This document shows, one piece after another, positions 1 through 10,236 of a DNA stretch of 64,000 bases. The notes under the pieces are model-generated. The model was not told the origin of the DNA. It searched no databases and was given only the letters and a program-made list of their open reading frames with translations. Position numbers and translations under genes: made by a program. Source of the DNA: JAPUEK01 sp963815355 (GTDB lineage: Bacteria; Pseudomonadota; Alphaproteobacteria; Rhodobacterales; Rhodobacteraceae); contig CAWFGJ010000007.1 of assembly GCA_963815355.1 (NCBI GenBank), positions 1 to 64,000 of the forward strand. The letters are read 5' to 3'. The first letter of the stretch is position 1; every line of letters begins with the position of its first letter.

Positions 1-381
1 CGATGTATTGCTCTTGAGCAAGGTGTATGAGACCTGCTCATCCTCCGAAAAAAGCAGTTGTGAGCGGCATTTAGCGCCACTGCTGCGTATTGTTTATTCT
101 AGCTACAGGCAGTATTTTGTCAAGGCAAATTAAAGCTGGCAGCAAGGCTTGAGGATCAGTAAAAACGGACCACTCCGGAAGGCGGTTCCAGCGGCTGGGG
201 GAGATGATGGGAATGGTCAGGCGAATGGGTTAAGCGGGGAGGTGAGGCCCTAACGGGAACTATGCAGAAGCATAGGAGTTTTTTGCTGGTTTGTGCTCAA
301 TAGCTTTGCGCAGTTCACCTACAAGGGTGGACAAACGGCAGGCTGTCAAATGTGTTGAATATCAGGAGAAAGGCGCATAGT
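1..381. other. No gene recognised; possible mobile-element debris
   Basis: I see no convincing coding region here. The first 380 bases have mixed composition and no RNA gene that I can recognise. The stretch lies downstream of the truncated AT-rich gene that follows. It may be the scar of a rearrangement, but nothing in it identifies an element. Confidence 0.4.
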
Positions 382-690
382 TCACAATACCGAGGTGGAA
401 TGCTTCTCTTTTTTCGTTAAATCAATAATAAATCCAATAAGAAACGACAATAAGATATAAATTATGATTGATACTAAAATGAAATTAATATCTGAGCCTA
501 ATATGCTTTTCTCGCCATAAACGCTTAGGCCATATTTACTTACAATCAAATCAAGTAATGCAATCGGTGGTGTGATAAATAGTGCTGCATATAAAGCAGA
601 ATAAAAGTTGCCCCCATGAATTGATGGATGAAGCACGCCAAGAAAAAAAGGCAACGATATAAGAAAACTGATGGAGCTTGTAAAAATAGG
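382..690 (-). pseudogene. 5'-truncated AT-rich integral membrane protein fragment
   Basis: The minus-strand frame is open from about 690 to the stop at 382. It encodes a hydrophobic protein with about three membrane-spanning segments (beginning FLISLPFFLGV, ALYAALFITPPIALLDL and FILVSIIIYILLSFLIGF) and a charged tail, KKEKHSTSVL. Its base composition is far more AT-rich than the flanks, which suggests foreign origin. No ATG or ribosome site is convincing, and the frame runs straight into RTX repeat sequence at about 690, so the true N-terminus appears to be missing. I do not recognise the family. A TTG at 652-654 could serve as a start but has no good ribosome site. Confidence 0.45.
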
Positions 691-3600
691 TACGACGTCA
701 TCGAAGGCGGCGCGGGGGCCGACACGCTGAACGGCGGCAACGGGACCGACACGGTCAGCTATGCGGCCTCTACCGCTGCGGTCTCGGTCAACCTGGCCAC
801 CAACGCCGTCTCGGGCGGCGATGCCGCGGGCGATGTGATCTCGCTGTTTGAAAGCGTGCTTGGCACCGCGTTCAACGATACCCTCACCGGCAACTCTTCG
901 GCTAACGTCCTGACCGGTGGCGATGGCAATGACCTGATCGAAGGCGGCGCCGGAGCGGACTCACTTTATGGCGGCAATGGCACGGACACGCTGAGCTATG
1001 CGGCCTCATCCGCCGGGGTTGCTGTCAACTTGCTGAACAACACCGCCAGCGGCGGCGATGCTGCGGGCGATGTCATCTCGGGTTTTGAAAACCTGACGGG
1101 CTCCAACAGCAACGACACCTTGACCGGCAACGCGCAGGCCAACGTGATCGTGGGCGGCGATGGCAATGACGTGATCGAAGGCGGCGCGGGTGCCGACACG
1201 CTAAGTGGTGGAAACGGAACCGATACGCTCAGCTATGCCACCTCTTCGGCGGCGGTGTCGGTAGACCTGGCCACGTCAACCGTCTCGGGGGGTGACGCGA
1301 CCGGCGACGAGGTGACGTCTTTTGAAAACGCGACGGGCTCGGCCTACAACGATACATTGATCGGCAACGCGGCGGCCAACGTGCTGACCGGCGGTGACGG
1401 CGACGATCTGCTCGAAGGCGGTGCGGGGGCGGATTCTACGGCGGCAATGGCATCGACACCATCAACTATGCCAACTCCACTGCGGGCGTCTCGGTGAACC
1501 TGCAAAGCGGTATTGGGACCGGTGGCGAAGCCCAGGGGGATGTTATCTCGGGTGTTGAAAACGTTGTGGGTTCAGCCTTCAACGACACTTTGGCGGGTAA
1601 CGCCTCGGCCAACCTTCTGACGGGCGGCGACGGGAACGACCTGTTCGTGATGAGCGCGGGCAACGACACCTTCGACGGCGGCAACGGCACGGATACGGTC
1701 GATTTCTCGGCCTCGACCAACACGACGGCCCTGACTGTCAATATGGTTACCGGGATCAATGATGGCGACGCGTTGGGGCAGACTTTCCTCAGCATTGAAG
1801 GCATTATCGGCACCTCGCTGAATGACAGCCTCACCGGTGGGGTCGAAAACAACTACTTCTCCGGTGGCGCGGGCGACGACACGCTTCTTGGCGGGGCGGG
1901 CGATGACACTATTGTAGGCGGCGCTGGAAACGACAGCCTTGATGGCGGCACCGGCATCGACACAATCGACTATTCGGCCTCGGCCTCGGCCGTCAATATC
2001 AACCTGAATAGCGCCATTGTTTCGGGCGGCGACGCGGACGGCGACATCATCAGCAACTTTGAAAATGTGGTCGGCACCGCCTTTGCCGACACACTCACCG
2101 GCAACTCTGCCAATAACGTGCTCTACGGCGGCGCAGGCAATGACGTGCTGAACGGCTTGCTTGGCGCAGACACGATGTATGGCGGCGCGGGCAACGATAC
2201 CTACTACGTCGACAATCTGGGTGATGTGGTCAGCGAGACCGGCGGCAGCGGCGTTGATCTGGTGTATTCATCTGTCAGCTTCACGCTGGGCGATGGCCTT
2301 GAGAACCTGACTCTCACCGGCAGCATCGACATCAACGGCATCGGCAACTCTGGCGACAACCTGCTGATCGGCAACTCGGGAAGCCAAGGCTTCCTTGGCG
2401 CACGCGGGGCCAACGTGCTGCAAGGTGGCGCGGGGAATGACACGCTTTACGGCTTTGGCGGCGCTGATACTCTGGACGGCGGCACCGGCAACGACCTGAT
2501 GGTTGGCGGCCTCGACAACGACCTTTATATCGTCGACTCGATCGGTGACGTGATTGTCGAATTGACCGGCGAAGGCGTGGATACGGTCCAGTCCTCGATC
2601 ACCTACACTTTGTCGACCTTCCTTGAAAACCTTACGCTCACGGGATCGGCCAACCTTGACGGGACGGGCAATGCCTATGGCAACATCCTGATCGGCAACA
2701 GCGGGGCCAACCTCCTCTCTGGCCTTGATGGCAACGACACCATCGAAGGCGGCGACGGGAATGATACCCTGAACGGCGGCACCGGCAACGACAGCATGTC
2801 GGGCGGCGCGGGCGACGACACTTACTATGTCGACGCCGCAGGCGACAAGGTTATCGAAAACGGTATGTCCGGCATCGACACGGTGATCTCTTCGATCAGC
2901 CTCACGCTGGCACGCAACGTTGAAAACCTGACCCTTCTGTCTGGCGCACTCAACGGCACGGGCAACACCGAAAACAACTTTATCCTTGGCAACGAGGGCG
3001 CCAACCGCTTGGAAGGCGACAGCGGAAACGACACCCTGTCGGCTGGCGCAGGCAATGACACGCTGGATGGCGGCGACGGCGCTGACAGCATGATCGGCGG
3101 CAGCGGCGACGATTACTACTATGTCGACAACGTCAACGACCAAACCATCGAATTGGCCGGAGGCGGTAACGACACCATTGAAAGCTCTGTCAGCTGGACC
3201 CTTGGCGCAGATTTTGAGCACCTGACCCTGACCGGCAGCACCGGCAGCAGCGGCACCGGCAACGCGCAGGCCAACATCATCACGGGCAATACCGGGGCAA
3301 ACTACCTTTCGGGGATGGCGGGCAATGACATCCTGTTTGGCGGCGCGGGGGCAGATACCCTTGATGGCGGCACCGGCAATGACACCATGTACGGCGGCGC
3401 AGGGAACGACACCTATCTGGTGGACAGCATCGACGATGTGCTGGTGGAACTGGCGGGCGGCGGTAATGACACCGTGGTTGTCGGGTTCGCCTACACGCTA
3501 TCGACCGATTTTGAGCACCTGACCCTAACCGGCAGCGCAGGAATTTCCGGCACCGGCAACAGCGCCAACAACCTGATCATCGGCAACAGCGGTGCGAACT

Positions 3601-5513
3601 TGCTCTTGGCGCTGGCGGGCAATGACAGCCTGTATGGGGGTGAGGGCAACGACACCCTCGACGGCGGCACCGGGACCGATTCGATGTATGGCGGCGCGGG
3701 TGACGACTACTACATCGTCGACGATCTGGGCGACCGCATTACCGAAGTCGCGGGGGCGGGCATCGACACGGTCGAAAGCTCGGTCAGCTTCACCTTGTCG
3801 AGCTATCTGGAAAACCTGATCCTCACGGGCAGCGACAATATCAACGGCGGCGGCAGCAGTGTTGACAACGTGCTGACCGGCAACAGCGGCAACAACCTGC
3901 TGGAAGGCGAGACGGGCAACGACGCCCTGTATGGCGGGCTTGGCGATGACACTCTGGATGGCGGCGCTGGCAATGACACGCTCTACGGCGGCGCCGGCAA
4001 TGACGTGCTTAACGGCAACCGCGGCAACGACCTGATGGTCGGCGGTCTTGGCGATGACACCTACATCGTCGACAGCCTGTCTGATGTGATTACCGAACTT
4101 GCTGATGAGGGCACCGACACCGTTGTCGCCGCCTTTAACTGGATCCTCGGCGCGAACTTTGAAAACCTGACCCTTTCCGGATCGTCCGCGCTGACCGGCA
4201 CAGGCACCTCAGGCGCCAACGTGATCACCGGCAACGGGGGCGCCAACAAGCTTTACGGCATGGCGGGCGACGACACCCTCTACGGTGGGGCCGGTGCGGA
4301 CACACTGGACGGCGGCACCGGTAACGACGTGATGGACGGCGGCGCGGGGAATGACACTTACATCCTGGACAGTGCCGATGACATCGTGATCGAACTGACC
4401 GACGGCGGCATCGACACTATAATCGTAGAAGCCGATTTCACCGTCTCTGGTGAAATCGAGAACATCATCCTTGCCGGAACGGGCAACTTCAACGCCTTCG
4501 GAAGCGCAATCGCTAACACGATCACGGGGAACGCAGGCAACAACATTCTCGACGGCGGTGACGGAAACGACACCCTCTACGGGGGTGCTGGCAACGACAC
4601 ACTGATCGGCGGCGCCGGGGTCGATGTCCTTAAAGGCGGCTTGGGCAGCGACCTCTACATCATCGACAATAGCGCTGATGTGATTTCAGAAACCACGACG
4701 GGCGGCATCGACTGGGTTGAATCCTCGGTTAACTATACGCTCTCCGCCTCGGTGGAAAACCTGACCCTGACGGGCACGGGGAATATCAACGCCATCGGCA
4801 ACTCGTCGCAAAACATCTTGACCGGCAACAGCGGCGACAACCTGTTGTCGGGGGGCAGCAACAACGACGTGCTCTACGGCGGCGAGGGCAATGACACCCT
4901 CGATGGCGGCTCAGGCACAGACACGATGACGGGCGGTCTGGGCGACGACACCTATGTTGTCGGAACCCTGAAAGACCAAATCATCGAGTTGGCCGACGAG
5001 GGCATCGACACCGTGGTATCGTCGATCACCCTTACTCTGGCTGCCAACCTTGAAAACCTGACGCTCAGCGGTGTGTCAGCGATCAACGGCACCGGCAACG
5101 CCGCAAACAACGTGCTGACCGGCAACAGCGGCAAGAACATCCTGAACGGGATGGCCGGGGATGACACGCTGATTGGGGGCGGCGGCAACGACACGCTGAC
5201 CGGTGGTACCGGGGCAGACCACTTTGTCTTTACTTCGCTGACAAGCGGCAATGACACGATCACCGACTTTAACAACCTGACCGGCGGCGGAGCACAGGGC
5301 GATGTGCTGGAATTCCGCGGCGTGGGGGTGGGCAACTTCGTCTACCTTGGCGCGGGTGCCTTCAGCGGTGGCAGCGACAACGCCGAGGCGCGGGTGGTCG
5401 GCAACAAGCTGATGATCGACCTGAACGGGGACGGCGTGGCCGATTTCACTCTGACAATGAACGGCTTGACCAACGCGTCGCAACTGTCAGCCAACGACTT
5501 CCTGTTCACCTAA
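690..5513 (+). pseudogene. RTX (hemolysin-type calcium-binding) repeat protein, 5'-truncated and frameshifted
   Basis: This is a very long glycine- and aspartate-rich protein made of nonapeptide repeats of the type GGxGxDxLx, which bind calcium in type I-secreted RTX proteins. The C-terminus (FTLTMNGLTNASQLSANDFL region) fits an uncleaved type I secretion signal, and the stop is at 5511-5513. The first part (690-1497) and second part (to 5513) are in different frames. Protein continuity breaks at 1435-1437, where GGAGAD-S should be followed by an LYGGNGIDT-like stretch, so a 1- or 4-base deletion is likely. The 5' end is also lost: coding similarity begins abruptly at about 690 (YDVIEGGAGAD) with no start or ribosome site of its own. 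Repeats come in two classes. About six copies contain a VNL...SGGDAxGDVIS..FEN segment, followed by ten copies of a roughly 99-residue module containing ENLTLTG. No type I exporter genes are visible in the window. Confidence 0.85.
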
Positions 5514-5540
5514 AGAACCAAGGGGGCACCCCCCCGTTCC

Positions 5541-5570
5541 TCCGGCCGCACGACTTCGTTCGGCCGGGGG
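5541..5570. terminator. GC-rich hairpin after the RTX gene
   Basis: Arms CCGGCCG (5542-5548) and CGGCCGG (5561-5567) pair perfectly, and an inner ACGA/TCGT extends the stem. The hairpin lies 28 bases after the RTX stop and just past the end of the convergent minus-strand gene. There is no clear T-run, so termination is inferred from position and stability only. Confidence 0.5.
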
Positions 5571-5635
5571 CGCCAAAATCGGCAACCAAGGATCTCCTCG
5601 ACGCGGGTCAATGCCGCCTTGCGAAAGACCCGATG

Positions 5636-6013
5636 TCAGAACCTCGGATACCCGTTGTTCTTCTCGGGGCACAGGGCATGCGCGGCGGTGGCCGACAGGC
5701 TTTCATCCCCGAAACCAAATCCAATCAGGCCCGTCTTCTGCGCCCCCTCGGCGCTCAGCGCAAAGCCAACGCCTTGCCCCAGTTTGCGGGGCGGCGCAGT
5801 GATGCGCCAAATGCGGGTCGCCCCCGGCAGGCCCAAACCGCGAACCACGTAATCCCCCGCCGCACACCAAGAAACCGAAGCGCCCTGCCCCGGCGAGGCC
5901 AAGACCTCAAACCGACCCTCGGACCCGGTAACATGTTGGTTGTTCTGGCTAAGATAGGCGTGGCCTGGGGCCGCAATCATTGCAAGGCTGGCAGCAAGGG
6001 CAAGACGGATCAT
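5636..6013 (-). CDS. Small secreted protein of unknown function
   Basis: The protein is about 125 residues starting at the ATG at 6011-6013. This start is chosen because it begins a typical signal peptide, MIRLALAASLAMIAAPGHA, with cleavage probably after GHA, so export to the periplasm or outside is expected. The mature part holds two cysteines (SWCAAGDYV and ALCPEKNN) that could form a disulfide, and is rich in small residues. The frame continues upstream to 6079, but that extension has no signal-peptide logic. It lies 55 bases downstream of rpoD on the same strand. I do not recognise a named family. Secreted proteins of this sort occur in Rhodobacteraceae, but a function cannot be given. 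Confidence 0.65.
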   Translation of the reverse strand: MIRLALAASLAMIAAPGHAYLSQNNQHVTGSEGRFEVLASPGQGASVSWCAAGDYVVRGLGLPGATRIWRITAPPRKLGQGVGFALSAEGAQKTGLIGFGFGDESLSATAAHALCPEKNNGYPRF

Positions 6014-6068
6014 CTGCAACTCCGAGACGAGAGGGATTTGCAAAGGCGCCCCGCAGGGCGCCTTTGAT

Positions 6069-8061
6069 TTACTGATCAAGGAAACTGCGCAGCTTGCGAC
6101 TGCGGCTTGGGTGCTTCAGCTTTCGCAACGCCTTGGCCTCGATCTGCCGGATGCGTTCACGTGTCACACTGAACTGCTGGCCCACTTCCTCAAGCGTATG
6201 GTCGGTGTTCATCCCGATGCCAAAGCGCATCCGCAACACACGTTCCTCGCGTGGGGTCAGCGACGCCAGAACGCGCGTCGTGGTCTCTTTCAGGTTTTCC
6301 TGAATGGCCGAACTCCAACGGCAAGATCGCGTTCTTGTCTTCGATGAAGTCGCCAAGCTGGCTGTCCTCTTCATCCCCGATCGGCGTTTCAAGGCTGATC
6401 GGCTCTTTGGCGATTTTCATCACCTTGCGCACTTTTTCCAGCGGCATTTGCAGCTTTTCGGCCAGCTCTTCCGGGGTCGGCTCGCGGCCGATCTCGTGCA
6501 GCATCTGTCGGCCAGTGCGGACCAACTTGTTGATCGTCTCGATCATATGCACCGGAATACGGATCGTGCGGGCCTGATCCGCGATGGACCGAGTGATCGC
6601 TTGGCGGATCCACCACGTCGCATAGGTCGAGAACTTGTAGCCACGCCGATACTCGAACTTATCGACGGCCTTCATCAGGCCGATGTTGCCTTCCTGAATA
6701 AGATCAAGGAATTGCAGACCGCGGTTCGTGTATTTCTTTGCAATCGAAATCACGAGGCGAAGGTTTGCTTCAACCATCTCCTTTTTGGCCTGACGGGCTT
6801 CTTTCTCACCCTTCTGCACCTGATTCACGATCCGGCGGAATTCGCTGATATCCACGCCGATATACTGGCCGACCTGCGCCATTTCGGCGCGCAGATCCTC
6901 AACCTTTTCGCGGCTCTTCTCGATCAGCGCCTGCCAGCCGCGGCCTGCTTTCGCCGCCATCCGGTCAAGCCAGCTCGGATCAAGCTCATAGCCTTGGTAT
7001 TCGTCGATGAATTCACGGCGATTGATCCGCGCGGCATCGGCCAGTTTGACCATGCCAGAGTTGATTGCCATGATCTTGCGGTTGATGCCGTAAAGCTGGT
7101 CAATCAGCGCTTCGATCCGGTTGTTATGAAGGTGAAGTTCGTTCACCAACACCACGATTTCGCTACGCAATTTTTGATAAGCGTCTTCTTCGGCCGTCGA
7201 AAACTGGGTCTTTTCCGAAAGCGTCGCATCCATGCGGGCGTCTTGCATGGCCGACAGCTTGGTATAGTCGCGGGCGATCATGTCCAGCGTCTCAAGCACT
7301 TTCGGCTTCAGCGTTGCTTCCATTGCGGCCAAAGACATGGACGAGCCATCGTCTTCATCGTCATCATCATCCGCCTGCGACAGCGGGTTGCCGTCTGCAT
7401 CCAGTTCCGGTTCGGCCGAGCCAGAGCGACGCGGCGCGGCAGTAACATCAACGCCTTCCAACTCATTGCCGACCAACTCGTCGTCACCGTCAAGTGATCG
7501 TCCAAAGGTCGCTTCAAGGTCGATCACATCGCGCAGCAGAATGTCTTCGCTCAGCAGTTCGTCACGCCAGATGATGATAGCTTGAAACGTCAGCGGGCTT
7601 TCACAAAGCCCGGCGATCATCGTGTTCCGTCCAGCCTCGATCCGCTTGGCGATGGCGATTTCGCCTTCACGGCTCAGCAATTCGACCGACCCCATCTCAC
7701 GCAGATACATGCGGACTGGGTCATCGGTGCGGTCGAGCGCTTCGGTCGTCGTGGTAACAACCGCCACATCGCGTGAGGTCGACGCCGCTTCCACCAACTC
7801 ACCGCCGGGGACTTCGTTTTCCTCGGCCTCGTCATCCTCAATCACGTTGATGCCCATCTCGGACAGCATCGACATGACATCCTCGATTTGTTCAGAGGAC
7901 ACCTGTTCAGGCGGCATGACAGAATTGAGCTGGTCATAAGTGATGTAGCCGCGCTCACGCGCGTCAGCGATCATCTTCTTGACGGCAGCTTGGCTCATGT
8001 CGAGCGAGACATCGGCCTCTTCGCCTTCCGGCTTGCCGTCGTCGCTGTCTTTCTGGGCCAT
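6069..8061 (-). pseudogene. rpoD: RNA polymerase primary sigma factor RpoD, with an apparent +1 frameshift
   Basis: This is the housekeeping sigma-70 factor directing RNA polymerase to most promoters. Region 1.1 is at the N-terminus, region 1.2 includes DPVRMYLREMG, an acidic non-conserved insert contains DDDDDEDDG, and regions 2-3 carry the highly conserved NLRLVISIAKKYTNRGLQFL and TYATWWIRQAITRSIADQAR. The frame breaks after ILPLE: region 4 (RVLRMRFGIGMNTDHTLEEV, then TRERIRQIEAKALRKLKHP) is in another frame ending at 6069. A single extra base in the AA at 6311-6312 explains it, since removing one restores LPLE-SAIQENL. Repaired length is about 663 residues, normal for alphaproteobacteria. 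Loss of region 4 (-35 recognition) would be lethal for the main sigma factor, so a sequencing or assembly error is likelier than a real mutation. It is followed by the small secreted gene and preceded by dnaG, a common order. Confidence 0.93.
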
Positions 8062-8192
8062 GGGCTCTCCTTGAAGTCGAAGCAGAAGGGGGTGTTGAAG
8101 CTAAAAGCGGGCGAATCAGTGCGAATCAGGGCAGGTCTGTCGAATCAATAGCGCGAATCATAAGAAGACACACGGGGGGGGCGTACGCCCAG

Positions 8193-10118
8193 TTAGCGTT
8201 TCTTTTCCCAAACCTTGCCATCGATCAAGGATTGCAGATGATTTGACAGCGCAGAACGGTTTTCTCCCAAATCGACGGCATCTTCGCGCACCGGGTGATA
8301 GGCCCGGTGACGGGCGGCAGCGGCCTGCCCCACGCGCCAGGTCAGGCCCTCATCCACAAGGCCGGAAAAATCTTCGACGGCATCTTCAATTTCCCGGTTT
8401 GCGCCGCGATGCGCCTCAAGCTTGGCAAGCTCCTCGGCAAGGCACAGGGCGGCGATTTCGGCACTCTCGCGATTTCGAACGCTGGGCGCTAACTGCACTT
8501 GGGGTCTGGCAAGCAAAGCGTCAAGGGCCGCCGGCGCCGCATTGTGGAGTTGTTCGTAAAGCGATGCGCGATCCTCATCGGGATGATGAAGCAGCACACT
8601 GCGCAATCGGTCGTGCCCCTCGCCCGCCATGTCCAGACGCTCCAGCGCGGATTCGAACCGGCGGATCAGGCGCGGATGCAGCACCAGTGTGGCCAGAATA
8701 ACCGCCTCGCGCACCACCTCTTCCACCTGCCCGCCCTGTGCAAGCAAGGACTGACGTGTTGAGGCCAAGGGCGGCAAGGGCGTGCCCTTGGGCACAAATC
8801 GCCCGCCCGCCGTCCATGAATTGCGCGCCCTGCCCGCGCCAAACAACGCCAAGCGCAGCGCCTTGATTTCCTCGCCGTAATGGCTGCGGATCGAGGCATC
8901 CGTGATCCGCATCAGGATCGCGTGCAGGGTTTTGTCCAAAGCGGCCTTCCGCTCGGGGCTGTCAAAGATCTTACCTTCGGTTTCGCGCTGCCAAAGCAGA
9001 CGGACCATCGGCTGGGCTTGATCCAGCACCGCTTGCATCGCAGTTGGCCCTTGCGCCTTGATCAGATCGTCCGGATCCATCCCGCCCGGCAAGACCGCAA
9101 AGCGCAGACCCTTGCCAGCCTCCAGCAACGGCAAGGCAAGATCGATAACCCGCAATGCCGCCCGGATACCTGCCGAGTCGCCGTCCAGCGCGATGATCGG
9201 TTCATCATGGATACGCCACAAAAGCCGAAGCTGGTCTTCGGTCACCGCAGTGCCCAAAGGCGCGACAGCGGCGCGAAACCCGGCCTCGGACAGGGCGATG
9301 ACGTCCATATAGCCTTCGGCCACCACCAGCGGCAATCCTTTGCCCGCCGCTTCACGTGCGGGCGCCTGGTTATAGAGATTGCGCCCCTTATCAAACAACT
9401 CGGTCTCGGGACCGTTCAGATATTTGGCCCTCGGGTTCAGCTCCATCGCCCGCCCACCCAAGGAAATCGCCATGCCGCGCCCGTCACGGATCGGAAAGAT
9501 GATCCGCCCCCGAAACCGGTCATAGGGCGCACCACCGTCATCGGGCTTGGCACAAAGGCCAGACGCGACGATCAGATCAGGAGCAAACCCCTTTTGGGTC
9601 AGCGCCGCAAACAGTGCCTGCCTGTGGTCCGGGGCAAAGCCGATCTCCCAACGATCCTGCGCCACTTCCGACAGACCACGCTTTTTCAGATAGGCCCGCG
9701 CCTCTGCCGCGGCTGTGGTTTTCAGCTGCAAGCGAAACCATTTGATCGCCTCTTCCATGACCTGCGCCAATTCCGTCCGCCGGTCCGCCCGCTGCGCGGC
9801 TTGCGGATCGCGGGCGGGCATGGCCATGCCGGCTTCACGGGCCAACAGCTCAACCGCCTCCATAAAACCGACATTTTCGGTCTCCTTTAGAAAGGTCAGA
9901 GCATCGCCCTTGGCGTGGCACCCAAAGCAATAGTAAAAGCCCTTCCGGTCATCCACATGAAAAGAAGCGGATTTTTCCTGATGGAAAGGGCAAGGCGCCC
10001 ACATATCGCCCTTGGCTTGATTGGATTTCCGCAGATCCCAAGTGACCTTGCGCCCCACCACCGAAGACAGCGAGACCCGGGTTCGCAATTCATCGAGGAA
10101 GCCGTGCGGCAGGGACAT
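8193..10118 (-). CDS. dnaG: DNA primase DnaG
   Basis: DnaG synthesises the short RNA primers for lagging-strand replication and works with the replicative helicase. The 641-residue protein has the family's usual architecture and length. An N-terminal CHC2 zinc-binding domain (CPFHQEK at about 42-48 and CFGCHAKGD at about 63-71) is followed by the catalytic core with the TOPRIM motif (VVAEGYMDV, then ALDGDSAG), and then the C-terminal helicase-interaction region. The ATG is at 10116-10118. It lies 131 bases upstream of rpoD on the same strand, the conserved macromolecular-synthesis gene pairing of many bacteria. No disruption is seen. Confidence 0.97.
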   Translation of the reverse strand: MSLPHGFLDELRTRVSLSSVVGRKVTWDLRKSNQAKGDMWAPCPFHQEKSASFHVDDRKGFYYCFGCHAKGDALTFLKETENVGFMEAVELLAREAGMAMPARDPQAAQRADRRTELAQVMEEAIKWFRLQLKTTAAAEARAYLKKRGLSEVAQDRWEIGFAPDHRQALFAALTQKGFAPDLIVASGLCAKPDDGGAPYDRFRGRIIFPIRDGRGMAISLGGRAMELNPRAKYLNGPETELFDKGRNLYNQAPAREAAGKGLPLVVAEGYMDVIALSEAGFRAAVAPLGTAVTEDQLRLLWRIHDEPIIALDGDSAGIRAALRVIDLALPLLEAGKGLRFAVLPGGMDPDDLIKAQGPTAMQAVLDQAQPMVRLLWQRETEGKIFDSPERKAALDKTLHAILMRITDASIRSHYGEEIKALRLALFGAGRARNSWTAGGRFVPKGTPLPPLASTRQSLLAQGGQVEEVVREAVILATLVLHPRLIRRFESALERLDMAGEGHDRLRSVLLHHPDEDRASLYEQLHNAAPAALDALLARPQVQLAPSVRNRESAEIAALCLAEELAKLEAHRGANREIEDAVEDFSGLVDEGLTWRVGQAAAARHRAYHPVREDAVDLGENRSALSNHLQSLIDGKVWEKKR

Positions 10119-10236
10119 CGGGGCTTTCAGTTTGGGTCACATTACGCGACTGGTGCGGAAAATGTCGGCCGGTCAGGAGTTCCCTCCCCCGGTCCGTTGC
10201 GCAATATTTAAAGAAAGCAGTTCTCGAAGTCCACCG

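Noticed and set aside
2268..3221. A 317-residue open frame on the minus strand within the RTX gene
   Set aside because: It is the reverse complement of regular Gly/Asp repeat codons, with Val/Ala-rich low-complexity translation and no start signals, so it is a shadow frame.
700..5500. CRISPR array or satellite DNA suggested by the many short repeats
   Set aside because: Repeat units are multiples of three, code for RTX nonapeptides, and there are no unique spacers of constant length.
6309..6312. Programmed frameshifting in rpoD
   Set aside because: There is no slippery heptamer or downstream structure of the usual type, and no known rpoD uses it; a one-base error is simpler.
6304..7497. A 397-residue plus-strand frame opposite rpoD
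   Set aside because: Antisense shadow of the strongly conserved sigma factor.
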